Positions 18,137 to 27,379 of a stretch of DNA of 37,677 nt are shown one piece after another. The position numbers and the translations under genes are program-made. The DNA comes from an uncultured Alphaproteobacteria bacterium (GTDB lineage Bacteria > Pseudomonadota > Alphaproteobacteria > Micropepsales > Micropepsaceae): assembly GCA_903862715.1 (NCBI GenBank), contig CAIOYY010000013.1, forward strand, positions 1-37,677, read 5' to 3'. The first letter of the stretch is position 1, and every line of letters starts with the position of its first letter. Under the pieces are notes generated by a model. The model ran no database searches. It was not told the DNA's origin and saw only the letters and a list, made by a program, of their open reading frames with translations.

Positions 18137-18197
18137 GCAATTCCTCCAGGTTCGAAAAGTGAATTTCAGACACAAGGCCGATTTCGAGGCGAGCTAT

Positions 18198-20006
18198 CTA
18201 ATTGCGGAAATGAACGATGAAATGCGCCTTGTTCGAAGTCCCGTCGCCCCAGATCGGCAATTCGAGCGGCGCGGGATTGCGCACCACAATGTCGAACCGC
18301 CCCGCCCGCGCCAAAAGATTGGCGTCGAGCGTCACCTCGAGTTCGGTGGGACTTATCCATTTCCAGGGCACGGAGACGTTATCGAAATAGACGCGCGAAC
18401 CCTGCACGAAATTGAATCCCGTCAGACGCAGGATCAGCGTGGGATCACCCGCTACCGCCGAGATCGGCGCGATCTGCTGTATAGCAGGGGGCGGCGACGC
18501 ATTTGGCGCGGGAGGCCGCGTCGCATTTCCGCCGCCATTGAATGTCGCTTCCTTCAACAGCTCCGTCCACACGAGATCCTCGACGACGCGCATATTCTCG
18601 CCATCGCCCCGGAAGGGCGTGTCATAGGAGGCATGAAAGCCAAGCTCGACATCCGCTCCGTTGAAAATAACATGGGCGATGTCGCGCAAGTTCCAGATAT
18701 CCTGAAGCGGATCGGAATTGACAATCAGCAAGTCGGCAAGTTTCCCCGCTTCTATCGTTCCGAGTTCGTCGTCCTTGCGCACCACTTCGGCGCCCCATTT
18801 GGTGGCGCCCATGATGATATGCATCGGCGAAATACCCGCTTCCTGCAATATTTCCATTTCCTCATGAACGGCATAGCCGGACAGCTTGCTGACATTGGTG
18901 TCGCCTCCGACAAGCACCTTGCCACCCGCCGCGTCGAACATGCGGTAGAAACGTTTCATGTTCTCGAAGCCCGGAAGGCGCCGGGCGCGCACCTCGCCCG
19001 TATCGACATTGGTGCGGAAACGCACAAGCTCTTCATAGGCATATTGCGGCTGGTAGGCTTGCAAGGAACGGTTTTCCAGCGCGAGGCGAAGGACATCCTC
19101 CTGACGTTCCCAATCGCGCGGATAGCCCGGTGTTTCATGGATGAAATTCGGAACGAGCCGTACATCCTCAGCAATAAGAAGGGCGATCAGCTCTTCGGCC
19201 TTGGTATCGTCCATATTCGTAAAATTATCGAGGACATTGTTCACCACCGTCACCCCATCGCGCACCAGAATGGGATCGACGCCCCGTGAATGATGAAGCG
19301 CATCGACACCGGCGCGGGCAGCCTCGATCGCGTACATGTTTGGACCATCGGGTCGCATGATGCAGGCCCGATCGGCCTCATGAGCGGCGGCGCAGGCGTC
19401 CCGCACCCATTCTTCGGGAAAATGTTCGCCGTCATGAATCATGATCATGTCGGTACCGGCTGCGATCAAACGATCCACCAGCGCCAGCATTTCTTCGCGG
19501 GATTGCGGCACCTGCCGCGTGCCGATGGACGTCTCATAGCCGGTCAGGTCCTCGGCCTCGCCGCCACCTAAATGGCCAACGCCGACAAAGGTGCGCGGAC
19601 CGCGAATTTTTCCTTGTGTCACCGCTTCGCGATGCGCGAGCGAGAGCTCTTCGCCATTTCCGACATCGACCGTCGATGTCACCCCTTGCGTGAGATTGAG
19701 TTCGCCGAAAAACCAGCGGTAATTGGTCTGGTTGTCCCAGAGACCGGGCAGCACAAATTTGCCATTGGCATCGAGAACCTGCGCCCCATCGGGGATGGCG
19801 ACCTGCCCCATCGCGCCGACTGCAGCGATGCGATTGCCTTCGATAATGATCAGGGAATTGGGCAGAGGCGCGCCGCCATTTCCGTCGATCAGCGTACCGC
19901 CCTGAATCACCAGAGCCCGAGTATCCTGCGCACTTAATGGAAGCGATGTCGTGCAAAGCAACAGAGCGCACACAGCGCCCAAACGAGAAAAGGCGTTTCC
20001 GGCCAT
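18198..20006 (-). CDS. Exported amidohydrolase-fold protein with altered metal site and C-terminal IPT/TIG-like domain
   Basis: The 602-residue product has a signal peptide (ending PLSAQ), a flanking beta domain (ALVIQGGTLIDGNGG...NRIAAVG) and the amidohydrolase barrel from LPGLWDN. Where metal-dependent members have H-x-H, this protein has Gln93-Thr-Asn95. The usual carboxylated Lys (D.IKI) is Met189 in DMIMI, and the strand-5 His is apparently Arg218 in CIMRPDG. His239 (DALHHSRG) and Asp369 (LVGGDTN) remain. After the PADLLIVNSDPL segment, a Pro/Ala linker (near 500) leads to an IPT/TIG-like domain at about 515-600 (IAPISAVAGDPTLILRLTGFNF.., then VVRNPAP). It may be a pseudoenzyme or use a different site. 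GGGG precedes the ATG; CTDTNGP copy 3 follows 61 bases downstream. Confidence 0.85.
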   Translation of the reverse strand: MAGNAFSRLGAVCALLLCTTSLPLSAQDTRALVIQGGTLIDGNGGAPLPNSLIIIEGNRIAAVGAMGQVAIPDGAQVLDANGKFVLPGLWDNQTNYRWFFGELNLTQGVTSTVDVGNGEELSLAHREAVTQGKIRGPRTFVGVGHLGGGEAEDLTGYETSIGTRQVPQSREEMLALVDRLIAAGTDMIMIHDGEHFPEEWVRDACAAAHEADRACIMRPDGPNMYAIEAARAGVDALHHSRGVDPILVRDGVTVVNNVLDNFTNMDDTKAEELIALLIAEDVRLVPNFIHETPGYPRDWERQEDVLRLALENRSLQAYQPQYAYEELVRFRTNVDTGEVRARRLPGFENMKRFYRMFDAAGGKVLVGGDTNVSKLSGYAVHEEMEILQEAGISPMHIIMGATKWGAEVVRKDDELGTIEAGKLADLLIVNSDPLQDIWNLRDIAHVIFNGADVELGFHASYDTPFRGDGENMRVVEDLVWTELLKEATFNGGGNATRPPAPNASPPPAIQQIAPISAVAGDPTLILRLTGFNFVQGSRVYFDNVSVPWKWISPTELEVTLDANLLARAGRFDIVVRNPAPLELPIWGDGTSNKAHFIVHFRN

Positions 20007-20154
20007 GACGTTTCCCCACCCTAATTTATTGGTTTTAATTCACTCCCCATGGAACAGATTGCCTCCCCAGACGCCCTGCCCGACTTAAACGAGATACGAA
20101 CCTTGGCATATCGTTTGTGGCAGAACCAGTAAGCCACCGCGACGAGGGAGTTTT

Positions 20155-20170
20155 GCGTCTGCGAAGACGC
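20155..20170. other. Small hairpin in the 20007-20219 intergenic region
   Basis: A 6-bp stem GCGTCT/AGACGC with a GCGA loop lies downstream of the ModA-like gene and upstream of the amidohydrolase-like gene. There is no T run on the minus strand, so termination is doubtful. The rest of this 213-base gap shows no gene. Confidence 0.3.
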
Positions 20171-20219
20171 GGACTTTGCCAACGCGGTAAAGAGCAAATG
20201 GATACTTCCGGATGTGTCG

Positions 20220-20975
20220 CTACTCAGCGCCGGGTTCGATCCCCGCTTCGCGCCATCGTTCGGCGGCACTCTCGGCCGTCATGTGTGCGATGAGATTCGC
20301 TGCGATATACCTGTTCGCGCTTTGCGACGCAATACCCGCAACATAGGTCGTATAAGTCTGCAACGCGGGCGGAAGCGGCCCGACCAATTCCACATCCTCG
20401 ACCGCGATCAGTTCGCTGATATTCTGCAGCGCGTATTCGGCCTCGCCATTCGCCACTTTCTCCGCCGTGTAACCCGTCGTAAGAAGCAGGGTCCTTCCGG
20501 CGAGTTCATCGGCGATGCCAAGCTCGGAAAGAATGCGCGCCATGGCGATGCCACTCGAAGCGCCCGCCGCAGGATCCATATAAACGATGGAACGAGCGCC
20601 AAGAATCGTTGCCCGGAAGGATTCGACCGTTGCGATATCGGGATGCGGCGCGCCTTTGCGAATGGCGACGCCGATTCCAATGCGTCCCATCGGCACGGTG
20701 GTTCCTTCAGCAACGATGCCGGCTCGCACCAGCGCTTCCATGACGGGGGCAGAGACGACGACCACATCTGCGGTCTCGCCCGCTTCCAGCATGGCACGAA
20801 CCTGACCGACCGTTCCGGTAACGACCTCCACCGGATTGTGCGTGCGTTCGGCGAAATCCGCCGCCAGAGGCCGCTCGGCTTCCTGTACGGCGCCGGCGCT
20901 CAAAACGCGGAGGTCCGCTGCGTGGGCGGCGGGCGAACTCGCAAGAGCAAGGAGAAGCGAACAAAGAACACGCAT
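20220..20975 (-). CDS. ModA-like extracellular solute-binding protein
   Basis: The product has 251 residues. A signal peptide ends AHAAD, followed by LRVLSAGAVQEAERPLAADF, TGTVGQVRAMLEAGETADVVVVSAPVMEALV and IAIRKGAPHPDIATVESF-like segments, all typical of the SBP_bac_11/ModA group of periplasmic binding proteins. Canonical ModA binds molybdate or tungstate, but many relatives bind other ligands. No ABC permease or ATPase gene is next to it, so it is an orphan binding protein here. The AGAGGTG site precedes the ATG. A molybdenum-cofactor enzyme is encoded 15 kb away (35916), a weak functional link. Confidence 0.85.
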   Translation of the reverse strand: MRVLCSLLLALASSPAAHAADLRVLSAGAVQEAERPLAADFAERTHNPVEVVTGTVGQVRAMLEAGETADVVVVSAPVMEALVRAGIVAEGTTVPMGRIGIGVAIRKGAPHPDIATVESFRATILGARSIVYMDPAAGASSGIAMARILSELGIADELAGRTLLLTTGYTAEKVANGEAEYALQNISELIAVEDVELVGPLPPALQTYTTYVAGIASQSANRYIAANLIAHMTAESAAERWREAGIEPGAE

Positions 20976-21232
20976 TGCACACCTCTTTGGCGTTAACCGA
21001 GCGTCGACAGATATAGCAAGGCAGCTCGCACGCGGCTATTCACGTAACCGTCTGGGCATAACGGCAAAATGGGAATTTCCCAACGAAATCAGCTTTCATG
21101 GGTGCCGGTGTGCCGCCTTGGAAGCGCCGCCTCCGCCATATTTTCGCCCTGCCCACGGTCTTCATTGCGCGCCCATGGGACGGACCAGAGCGTTTATTCT
21201 GTAGAAGTGGTCTGTTGAGGCTGAAAAGGTTG

Positions 21233-21820
21233 ATGATGGTTTTAGTTCGCGGAACCGCCCTGTTCGCCGCTCTTGTTCTTGCGGGCTGCAGTTCCTTGCT
21301 GCCCAGCGAAAGCGAAAGCGAGACCCAGAGCTTTACCTCCTATGCCGGAGTCGAGGCCGCATTCGAGCGCGTGGTGCCGCTGGCGACCCGCGCCTCGGAG
21401 CTCACCCCGCTTGGTTTCAACGTTACCGATGCCACCAATGTCGAAGTGCTCTCCTATCTCGGCGTGATGGAGCATTTCATGCCGAGAAATTCTCTTCTGC
21501 TGCAGGACCTCGATCCGGCGGTACGCAGTTGCATTCTGCGCCGCGAGCGCTGCCTCGGATATCGCTTCAACCTCGAACATCGCGAGCAGCAGCGCGTGGG
21601 CAATGTGGCGCTGGATATGCTGTCCTTCAGCCGCACCACCGTGACCAATGGCTGGTCGGCAGATGTGATATTCCTCGTCGATCAGGGGCTCGTGACCTAC
21701 AAGCTTTTATCCGGCAATCCCAATTACGACCGCACCCATGAACGCGTCCAACCGCTGGGACCGCTGCAGGATCTAAGCGGCGCGGCGGCCGATCTCGCCA
21801 TCGACGGGGTTACGCCGTAA
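21233..21820 (+). CDS. Uncharacterised lipoprotein
   Basis: The product has 195 residues, started at 21233 (a second ATG is adjacent) because the following segment is a clean lipoprotein signal with lipobox LAGC (Cys 19) and an AAAAGG site lies upstream; an open frame extends further 5' but lacks a signal. The mature protein has conserved-looking features ATRASELTPLGFNV, YLGVMEHFMPRN, Cys pair in CILRRERCLGYRF, and DVIFLVDQGLVTYKLLSG. It is probably anchored to the outer membrane facing the periplasm. I do not recognise the family. Confidence 0.75.
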   Translation: MMVLVRGTALFAALVLAGCSSLLPSESESETQSFTSYAGVEAAFERVVPLATRASELTPLGFNVTDATNVEVLSYLGVMEHFMPRNSLLLQDLDPAVRSCILRRERCLGYRFNLEHREQQRVGNVALDMLSFSRTTVTNGWSADVIFLVDQGLVTYKLLSGNPNYDRTHERVQPLGPLQDLSGAAADLAIDGVTP

Positions 21821-21835
21821 CGCGTTTATGCGAAG

Positions 21836-23292
21836 TCATTCGTTCGGCAGATGCCTGGCGACATAGAAGGCGGCGTCGGTTGCTACCGGTGGATCGACAT
21901 TGCACAACACCGCAATGATGTAACCGCTGTCGGGAAACATGAACAGCTCGCCACTCATGCCCGGCGCACCGCCCCCATGACCGACAATGCGCATTCCCTC
22001 ACTCGTTCCATCCAGAAAACCGAAAGCATAGGTAAATCCATTGCCCACGCCGGGGATTTCCCCCTCATGATAAACTTGGTGCTTTCCTCCGACAGCAGCC
22101 GGAAGGACATCAGCGCATCGGCAAACCGGACAAGATCGCCAGCCGTCGCATATCCGCCCCCGGCGGAAGTCCCGCGATAAGGCAGTGTGTCATTATTGGG
22201 TTCGAGATTACCGTCGGTTCGACGCGTATATCCTATCGCGCGATCCGGCACCTCGGTGTCTTCTGGGAGCGAATCCGTCCCTGCCATCCCTGCGGGAACA
22301 AAGATATTCTGCCGTACAAAGTCGTAATAATCGAGACCCGAAACATTTTCGATAATCCAGCCCAGAAGAATGTACCCGTAATTACTGTACACGAAACGCG
22401 ATCCCGGCAGAAATTCCTGCGGTCGATCACCGTAAAGCGTCACATAGTCGCCGAGCGTACGCAACGTTTCACGATGTGTCTCAAATGCAGCACCGAAAAT
22501 GTCTCCCATACCCGCGGTATGCAGGAGCAACTGCGCCACGGTGACTTTCGCAGCCAATTCGACATTGGGATAATCCGGCAAATGCTTTGCGAGCGTGTCG
22601 GAATAGGAAAGCCGTCCCCGCTCGACAAGCTGTGCAATGGCAATGCCGGTGAACATCTTGTTCATGGAGCCAACGCGGAATTTGGTTTCGAGCGTATTTG
22701 GAATCTGCATTTCGCGGTCGGATAGACCGAAGGCGGAAGCCGCTAGCGGAACCCCTTTGCGGGCAACCATAATGACGCCGGAAAAGCGCGCTTGAGCCGC
22801 CTCATTTTCAAATTCTGAGCTTAGCAGCCTGCCAATGGTTTCGATATCGAACGGCGCCTCCGCCGCAACCGTTTCCGGACGTGGAACACGCAGAAACTGT
22901 AGAGCCGTTATCTGACCCTCCGACGTGGAAGCGACTTCCATGGTGATGCGAACATAGTAGCCCCACGAATTCGCCTTTAAGACCGCCTCAATTCGATCGT
23001 CTCCTTCGCTTTGAAGAGCCACAAATTCGTAGCCGCCGGTCCGCCGGCGCAAACGGATTTGGTTCTCTCCCGTAAGAGCCGACGGCGCAAAATGCGTATC
23101 CAGAAAGCCCTGCAACGCATCTGCATCACCCTGATTAAAGACGGAGAGCCAGTTTCCGAAAGCACAACCTGCCCTTGTGGTGAACGGTTCGGCACAAGGT
23201 GACGCAGCAGCATAGGCAGACTGCGGCAGGATCGACCCTATGAGCAGTGCAAATGCCAGGTGTCGCAAAACGATCCGCATGCTCCACACCAT
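21836..23292 (-). pseudogene. Beta-lactamase-fold serine hydrolase interrupted by a frameshift
   Basis: An N-terminal signal (ending SAYAA), an NTF2-like or linker region, and a class C beta-lactamase-type domain are visible. The catalytic SMNK is at residues 209-212, YSN at 302-304, and LLHTAGMGD between them. After about residue 404 (EESTK) the frame runs into a nonsense tail and stops at 21955. The preceding +/-1 frame continues the family sequence: HEGEIPGVGNGFTYAFG, then the third motif HGGGAPG, and ends at 21836. A single-base deletion near 22072-22080 explains this. Without the HGGG motif the product should be inactive. It is either a real pseudogene or an assembly error. AAGGGGA precedes the ATG at 23292. 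Confidence 0.85.
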
Positions 23293-23367
23293 CGCGCATC
23301 CCCTTTAAAGAAAAAGCGTAAAACGAAAATGGCCGCATACACCGCTATCCGGCAGCGCAGTAAAATC

Positions 23368-24219
23368 CTACCCCATTACGTCCAGAAGCGCCGGACGAAC
23401 CCCCATCTGATCGACAAATTTCTCAAGTTCGGCCTTTGCCTGCGCGTTGCCGAGCTGATGGCGTTCGGCAAGTATCAATTCGTTCTTGAGCGAATGTTCG
23501 AGCCCTGTGAGTTCGGTGACGCGGACCTTGTAACCATGCGCCTCCAGCACCAGACCGCGGATGACATTGGTGACATGCGCGCCAAATTCACGGCGCTGGA
23601 TCGGATGGCGCCAGAGCTGGCGCAGCGGATTGCTTTCCCCCTTCAGCAGTTGTGCCACCTCCGCCTGACAGCAGGGCACAAGCGCAATGATTTTCGCTTC
23701 GTGTCGCAGGGCGAAGCGTATGGCATCGTCTGTCGCGGTATCGCAGGCATGCAGCGCTGTGACCATATCGGCACGACCACCCGGTAGCACAGCATCGTTG
23801 ATGGGACCGGACAGAAATTCCATCCTCGTGAAACCCGAATCCGTCGCCAGTTGGCGTGAAAGATCGACCAGATCGCTGCGCGTTTCCACGCCTACAACCC
23901 GGCCGCGTCCGGCGGGACCCAGAACAAGATCGTAGAGCACAAATCCCAGATAGGACTTTCCTGCGCCGAGGTCGGCGACCACCGTTTCTTCTTCACGCTC
24001 AAGCAAAATATCGAGCGACGGTCGGAGAAACTGCGTGAGATGCAGAACCTGTTTCAGTTTCCGCCGCGAATCCGAATTCAACGTGCCTTCGCGCGTCAGG
24101 ATATGCAGCGCCTTTAGAAGAGGAACCGAGTTCTGCGGATTTTTGGCTGGCCAGAGGTCGGCGAGCGTTTCTCGCGCGCCCGCCTCTTTACGTTTGCGCG
24201 CCATGGATTTCGCGTTCAT
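23368..24219 (-). CDS. Class I SAM-dependent methyltransferase (Methyltransf_32-like)
   Basis: The product has 283 residues from the ATG at 24219, which lies 22 bases after the ATPase stop; the open frame extends upstream inside that gene. Motif I is VVADLGAGKSYLG (about 80-92), followed by the acidic VVGVET and a DMVTALHACDTATD segment, then LVPCCQAEV. The DLGAG-K-G.. start and HACD-T..A and PCCQ motifs match the Methyltransf_32 family, cytoplasmic enzymes whose substrates are mostly unknown. It is co-transcribed with the HerA-like ATPase. Confidence 0.85.
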   Translation of the reverse strand: MNAKSMARKRKEAGARETLADLWPAKNPQNSVPLLKALHILTREGTLNSDSRRKLKQVLHLTQFLRPSLDILLEREEETVVADLGAGKSYLGFVLYDLVLGPAGRGRVVGVETRSDLVDLSRQLATDSGFTRMEFLSGPINDAVLPGGRADMVTALHACDTATDDAIRFALRHEAKIIALVPCCQAEVAQLLKGESNPLRQLWRHPIQRREFGAHVTNVIRGLVLEAHGYKVRVTELTGLEHSLKNELILAERHQLGNAQAKAELEKFVDQMGVRPALLDVMG

Positions 24220-24241
24220 GTTTTTTAATGCCTTATGGCCA

Positions 24242-25807
24242 TCAGCGCCGCAAAATTCCGCCCAGCGTCCCGCGCACGATAGCGCGCCCCACCGTCCCGC
24301 CGATCCTGTCGCCGAGGATCGATTTTCCAATATCGGCGGCGATCTTGCCCGCAACCTGATTGGTTACAGAACGTGTCACCTGGCGCGTAATATGCTGGCC
24401 TGTCGTCAGCCTTTCGCCGCGCTTGCGCGAAGTGCCGAAAATACTCCCCCAAAAACTGGTTTTTTCAGCCTTTTCCGGTTCTGCGCCTCGCCTTGCCGAC
24501 GGAACGCCATTTTGCGATGTGCCCGTGCGCCTCGCGAGCATTTCCTGGGCAGACTCCGGATCGATAGCGGCGTCGTATTTACCCTTCAGGGGACTGTTCT
24601 GAAGAATGGCAGCGCGCTCTTCGCGGCTGATGACTCCGAGCCGTGAGACGGGCGGGCGGATGAGGCAGCGTTCGACTTCACTGGGCACACCATTGCCTTC
24701 GAGGAAAGATACCAGCGCCTCACCCTTGCCGAGTTCGGTGATGGCTTTGGCCGTATCAAGGTTTGGATTGGGGCGAAAGGTCTCTGCAGCGGCTTTTACC
24801 GCGCGTTGATCGCGCGGCGTGAAGGCGCGCAACGCGTGCTGAATACGGTTGCCGAGCTGGGCCAGAACTTCCTCTGGGACATCCAGGGGGTTTTGCGTCA
24901 CGAAATAGACGCCGACGCCCTTCGAGCGGATAAGGCGCACAACCTGTTCGATCTTGTCGACCAGCGCTTTCGGCGCGTCGTCGAACAGGAGATGCGCCTC
25001 GTCGAAAAAGAAGACGAGTTTGGGTTTATCGACGTCGCCGACTTCGGGCAGATCCTCGAACAGTTCCGACAGCAGCCAGAGCAGGAAAGTGCTGTAAAGA
25101 CGTGGATTCTGCATCAAGCGTTCGGCGGCAAGGATGTTGACTACACCTCTCCCGTCGCGGTCGTTACGCATAAGGTCTGCGAGCTTCAGCGCTGGCTCCC
25201 CAAAGAAGTTCTCGGCACCCTGATTTTCCAGAATCAGCAATTGGCGCTGAATGGCGCCGATCGAAGCTTTGGAAATATTCCCAAATTTTACGGTGAGTTC
25301 GTCGGCATGCTCGGCCACAAACTGGAGAATGGCGCGCAGATCCTTCATGTCGAGCAGAAGAAGTCCGCCTTCATCCGCAACACGAAAGGCGATATTCAGA
25401 ACGCCTTCCTGAACCTCGTTGAGATCGAGAAGGCGCGATAGCAGCAGCGGCCCCATTTCGGACACGGCAGCGCGAACCGGATGACCGTTTTCACCGAAAA
25501 TATCCCAGAAGACGACCGGCGATGGATCCGGCTCAAAGGCAAGCCCCATTCCCGTTGCGCGCTCGATCAGGGCGGGTTTCGCGTCGCCCGCTTGCGCGAG
25601 CCCCGCGAGGTCGCCTTTTATATCGGCCGCAAATACGGGAACGCCGGCGCGCGAAAATCCTTCCGCGAGGATTTGCAACGAAACGGTCTTCCCCGTCCCG
25701 GTCGCGCCGGCGATAAGGCCGTGACGATTGGCCAGCGCCAATGTCAGAAATTCCTGCTTAACGCCTTTGCCGACCAGAAGCCGCGACGTGTCGTCCGTTA
25801 CCGTCAT
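24242..25807 (-). CDS. HerA-like/DUF853 P-loop ATPase
   Basis: The 521-residue protein has Walker A GATGTGKT at 34-41, [12 protein letters not shown] soon after, a Walker B region [12 protein letters not shown], and a [32 protein letters not shown] segment, all diagnostic of the DUF853 (YjgR-type) branch of HerA-like ATPases. The C-terminal 120 residues are variable and basic, with a Gly/Ile-rich tail. It is cytoplasmic; the family's physiological role is unclear. Length (~500) is normal. It is the first gene of a two-gene operon with the methyltransferase. Confidence 0.92.
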   Translation of the reverse strand: MTVTDDTSRLLVGKGVKQEFLTLALANRHGLIAGATGTGKTVSLQILAEGFSRAGVPVFAADIKGDLAGLAQAGDAKPALIERATGMGLAFEPDPSPVVFWDIFGENGHPVRAAVSEMGPLLLSRLLDLNEVQEGVLNIAFRVADEGGLLLLDMKDLRAILQFVAEHADELTVKFGNISKASIGAIQRQLLILENQGAENFFGEPALKLADLMRNDRDGRGVVNILAAERLMQNPRLYSTFLLWLLSELFEDLPEVGDVDKPKLVFFFDEAHLLFDDAPKALVDKIEQVVRLIRSKGVGVYFVTQNPLDVPEEVLAQLGNRIQHALRAFTPRDQRAVKAAAETFRPNPNLDTAKAITELGKGEALVSFLEGNGVPSEVERCLIRPPVSRLGVISREERAAILQNSPLKGKYDAAIDPESAQEMLARRTGTSQNGVPSARRGAEPEKAEKTSFWGSIFGTSRKRGERLTTGQHITRQVTRSVTNQVAGKIAADIGKSILGDRIGGTVGRAIVRGTLGGILRR

Positions 25808-26352
25808 CTTTCCGTCCGATTGCGTTCAGAATGGTGAGAGGCTCTTTAGCATTCTTTGGCGGAAAGGGCATCCTCGCCGCGGAGCTTGCCCATCATTACA
25901 ACAGGAAGACTTGCCAAGGGCCGTGACAGCAGCGGGCATCGCACGTCATGGCAGCGCGCATGAGCGTTACATTGACATCTAAATGTAAGAACGTGGGCGG
26001 ATGGAGATTTTGAAAGCGCCAAGCCGGCGACGGGAGCAAGAGATATGCCGTTGCCATCGGTCACGGCGCCTGAAAACGGCAAAGGCATCAGGATAGGCCG
26101 TGCGCTATGAATATCCTAAGATCGCGCAGCGCCATGATCGCGGCATCGGACATAAGAATTCCCGTGAACAAGCCGAGCAGATACGGCAATATCAAACGCA
26201 TGGCGACCGCCCCGTTATTACGGCTCGCAATCTGTCACGCGGGTCTTAAACTTCACCTCAGAAAATTTTCCGCTTTTTAGATATCGTTGCAGTGGTGGGA
26301 CTCGGCGCGGTTGGCGTTTGGCCGTCCGAGGCGACATTTTGGGGCCCGCGGC
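25808..26352. other. Gene-poor 545-base gap
   Basis: Apart from the candidate small membrane peptide at 26088-26201, I see no credible gene. The open frame at 25846-26088 (minus) has no ribosome site and unusual composition. A 9-bp inverted repeat (26321-26329 and 26372-26380) spans the end of the glycosyltransferase-like remnant. Confidence 0.45.
26088..26201 (-). CDS. Candidate 37-residue membrane peptide
   Basis: An ATG at 26201 opens a 37-codon frame. The peptide starts MRLILPYLLGLFTGILMSD, a single hydrophobic segment, then has a short charged tail (ALRDLRIF). A weak GGGGCGG lies 7 bases upstream. Such small proteins can be real but chance is possible; there are no neighbours that help. 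Confidence 0.3.
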   Translation of the reverse strand: MRLILPYLLGLFTGILMSDAAIMALRDLRIFIAHGLS

Positions 26353-27261
26353 TCAGGGCGGGGACACCCCTTCGGACGGCGCCGCTGCGCGGTTCGCTTG
26401 CGGAACAAACTCGGCGAGTACGCTGTCCTCGCCGGAATAGCGAAAGAGAGCGCTTCCCTCTGCCGCTATCTGATCCAGCATCTGCACCCACGCCGCGTCG
26501 AAGACGAAATCCGTGGGTGTGCGTCCGATTCTGGTTGCGGCAACGCCCAGATAGTCGCCGCTCTTCACCGTAAGCCAGTCCTCACGGTTATCGCCCTTCT
26601 GGGTCGCGCGCTTGAAGGCACCGTATTCACCGGCGCCATCGCCTCGATAGGCCTCGACCATCACGACCGGGCCATCCCAATAGGCTGCTAATGATGACGC
26701 CTGTTGCGAGACAAACACGCGCGCGTCGGGCGGCGCGTCGGCATTCAAGGACGCATAAAGGTGAGTGACGTCGCCATAGGTTGCCGCGCTGATCCCGCGA
26801 ACCATAATCGAAAGACCGAGCACCACAAAGACGCCAGGCAACGCATAATGCGCGATTCGCGGTAGGCGGATGGTCCCCGCGAGCACAAAATACAGGGGTG
26901 CAAGAAGAGGAAGAAAAAAGCGCCCTGAACTCAAACTGTCAAATGCGTTGATGGATTGCAGCGCCACCATCGCCGCCGGATAACAGACGAGAACCATGCC
27001 GGCAGGGCCGTGCCATTTGCTGGAGGGCGCAAAAATCGCGCGAAGACCAATTCCTATGAGGGTGACAAACAAACCAAGGCCCGCGAGATCCCGCTCGGGA
27101 ATGCATCCGCCGCAGGAGAGGATTCTGACTGGACGCCTGCCCGTTCTTCCAAAAAGCCGCCCAAGCGACCAACCAACAAACCGAGTGTCATGAAATCTGC
27201 CCCATAGCTGCGGCCACCTATATGTAGGTTCAATGACGTTATGATGTCTGCCGGCTGCACC
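26353..27261 (-). pseudogene. C-terminal remnant of a multi-membrane glycosyltransferase-like protein
   Basis: The frame is open from 27261 to the stop at 26353 (303 codons), but the first start-like codon is a TTG at 27072, giving a 239-residue product. That product has three hydrophobic segments (LFVTLIGIGL, PAGMVLVCYPAAMVAL, LPLLAPLYFVLAG) and another at YALPGVFVVLGLSIMV, then a soluble domain with DARVFVSQQASSLAAYWDGPVVM and WLTVKSGDYLGVAA. This layout looks like the end of GT39/ArnT-type mannosyltransferase-like proteins, which need 8-12 helices and an N-terminal catalytic loop absent here. I infer 5' loss. A frameshift from the neighbouring frame (27054-27338) is an alternative. Confidence 0.55.
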
Positions 27262-27379
27262 TTACGGGGGAAAACCAAAGCCCTGCAGCCCTTTGCAGCG
27301 GCCCATACATCCCGTATGCTGACATTCTTGCACGGCACGTTACCAGAGCCTTTCCAGGGGCCGCAAAAAGGGGACGACC

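Noticed and set aside
18093..19289. 398-codon plus-strand frame opposite the amidohydrolase-like gene
   Set aside because: It is antisense to a gene with clear family motifs and a ribosome site; its own translation has no recognisable domain or good start.
24219..24354. Longer start for the methyltransferase at 23368
   Set aside because: The extension lies inside the HerA-like gene in another frame and its sequence is low-quality shadow; the ATG at 24219 fits the operon spacing.
25846..26088. 80-codon minus-strand frame in the gap after the HerA-like gene
   Set aside because: No ribosome site and no hydrophobic or conserved pattern.
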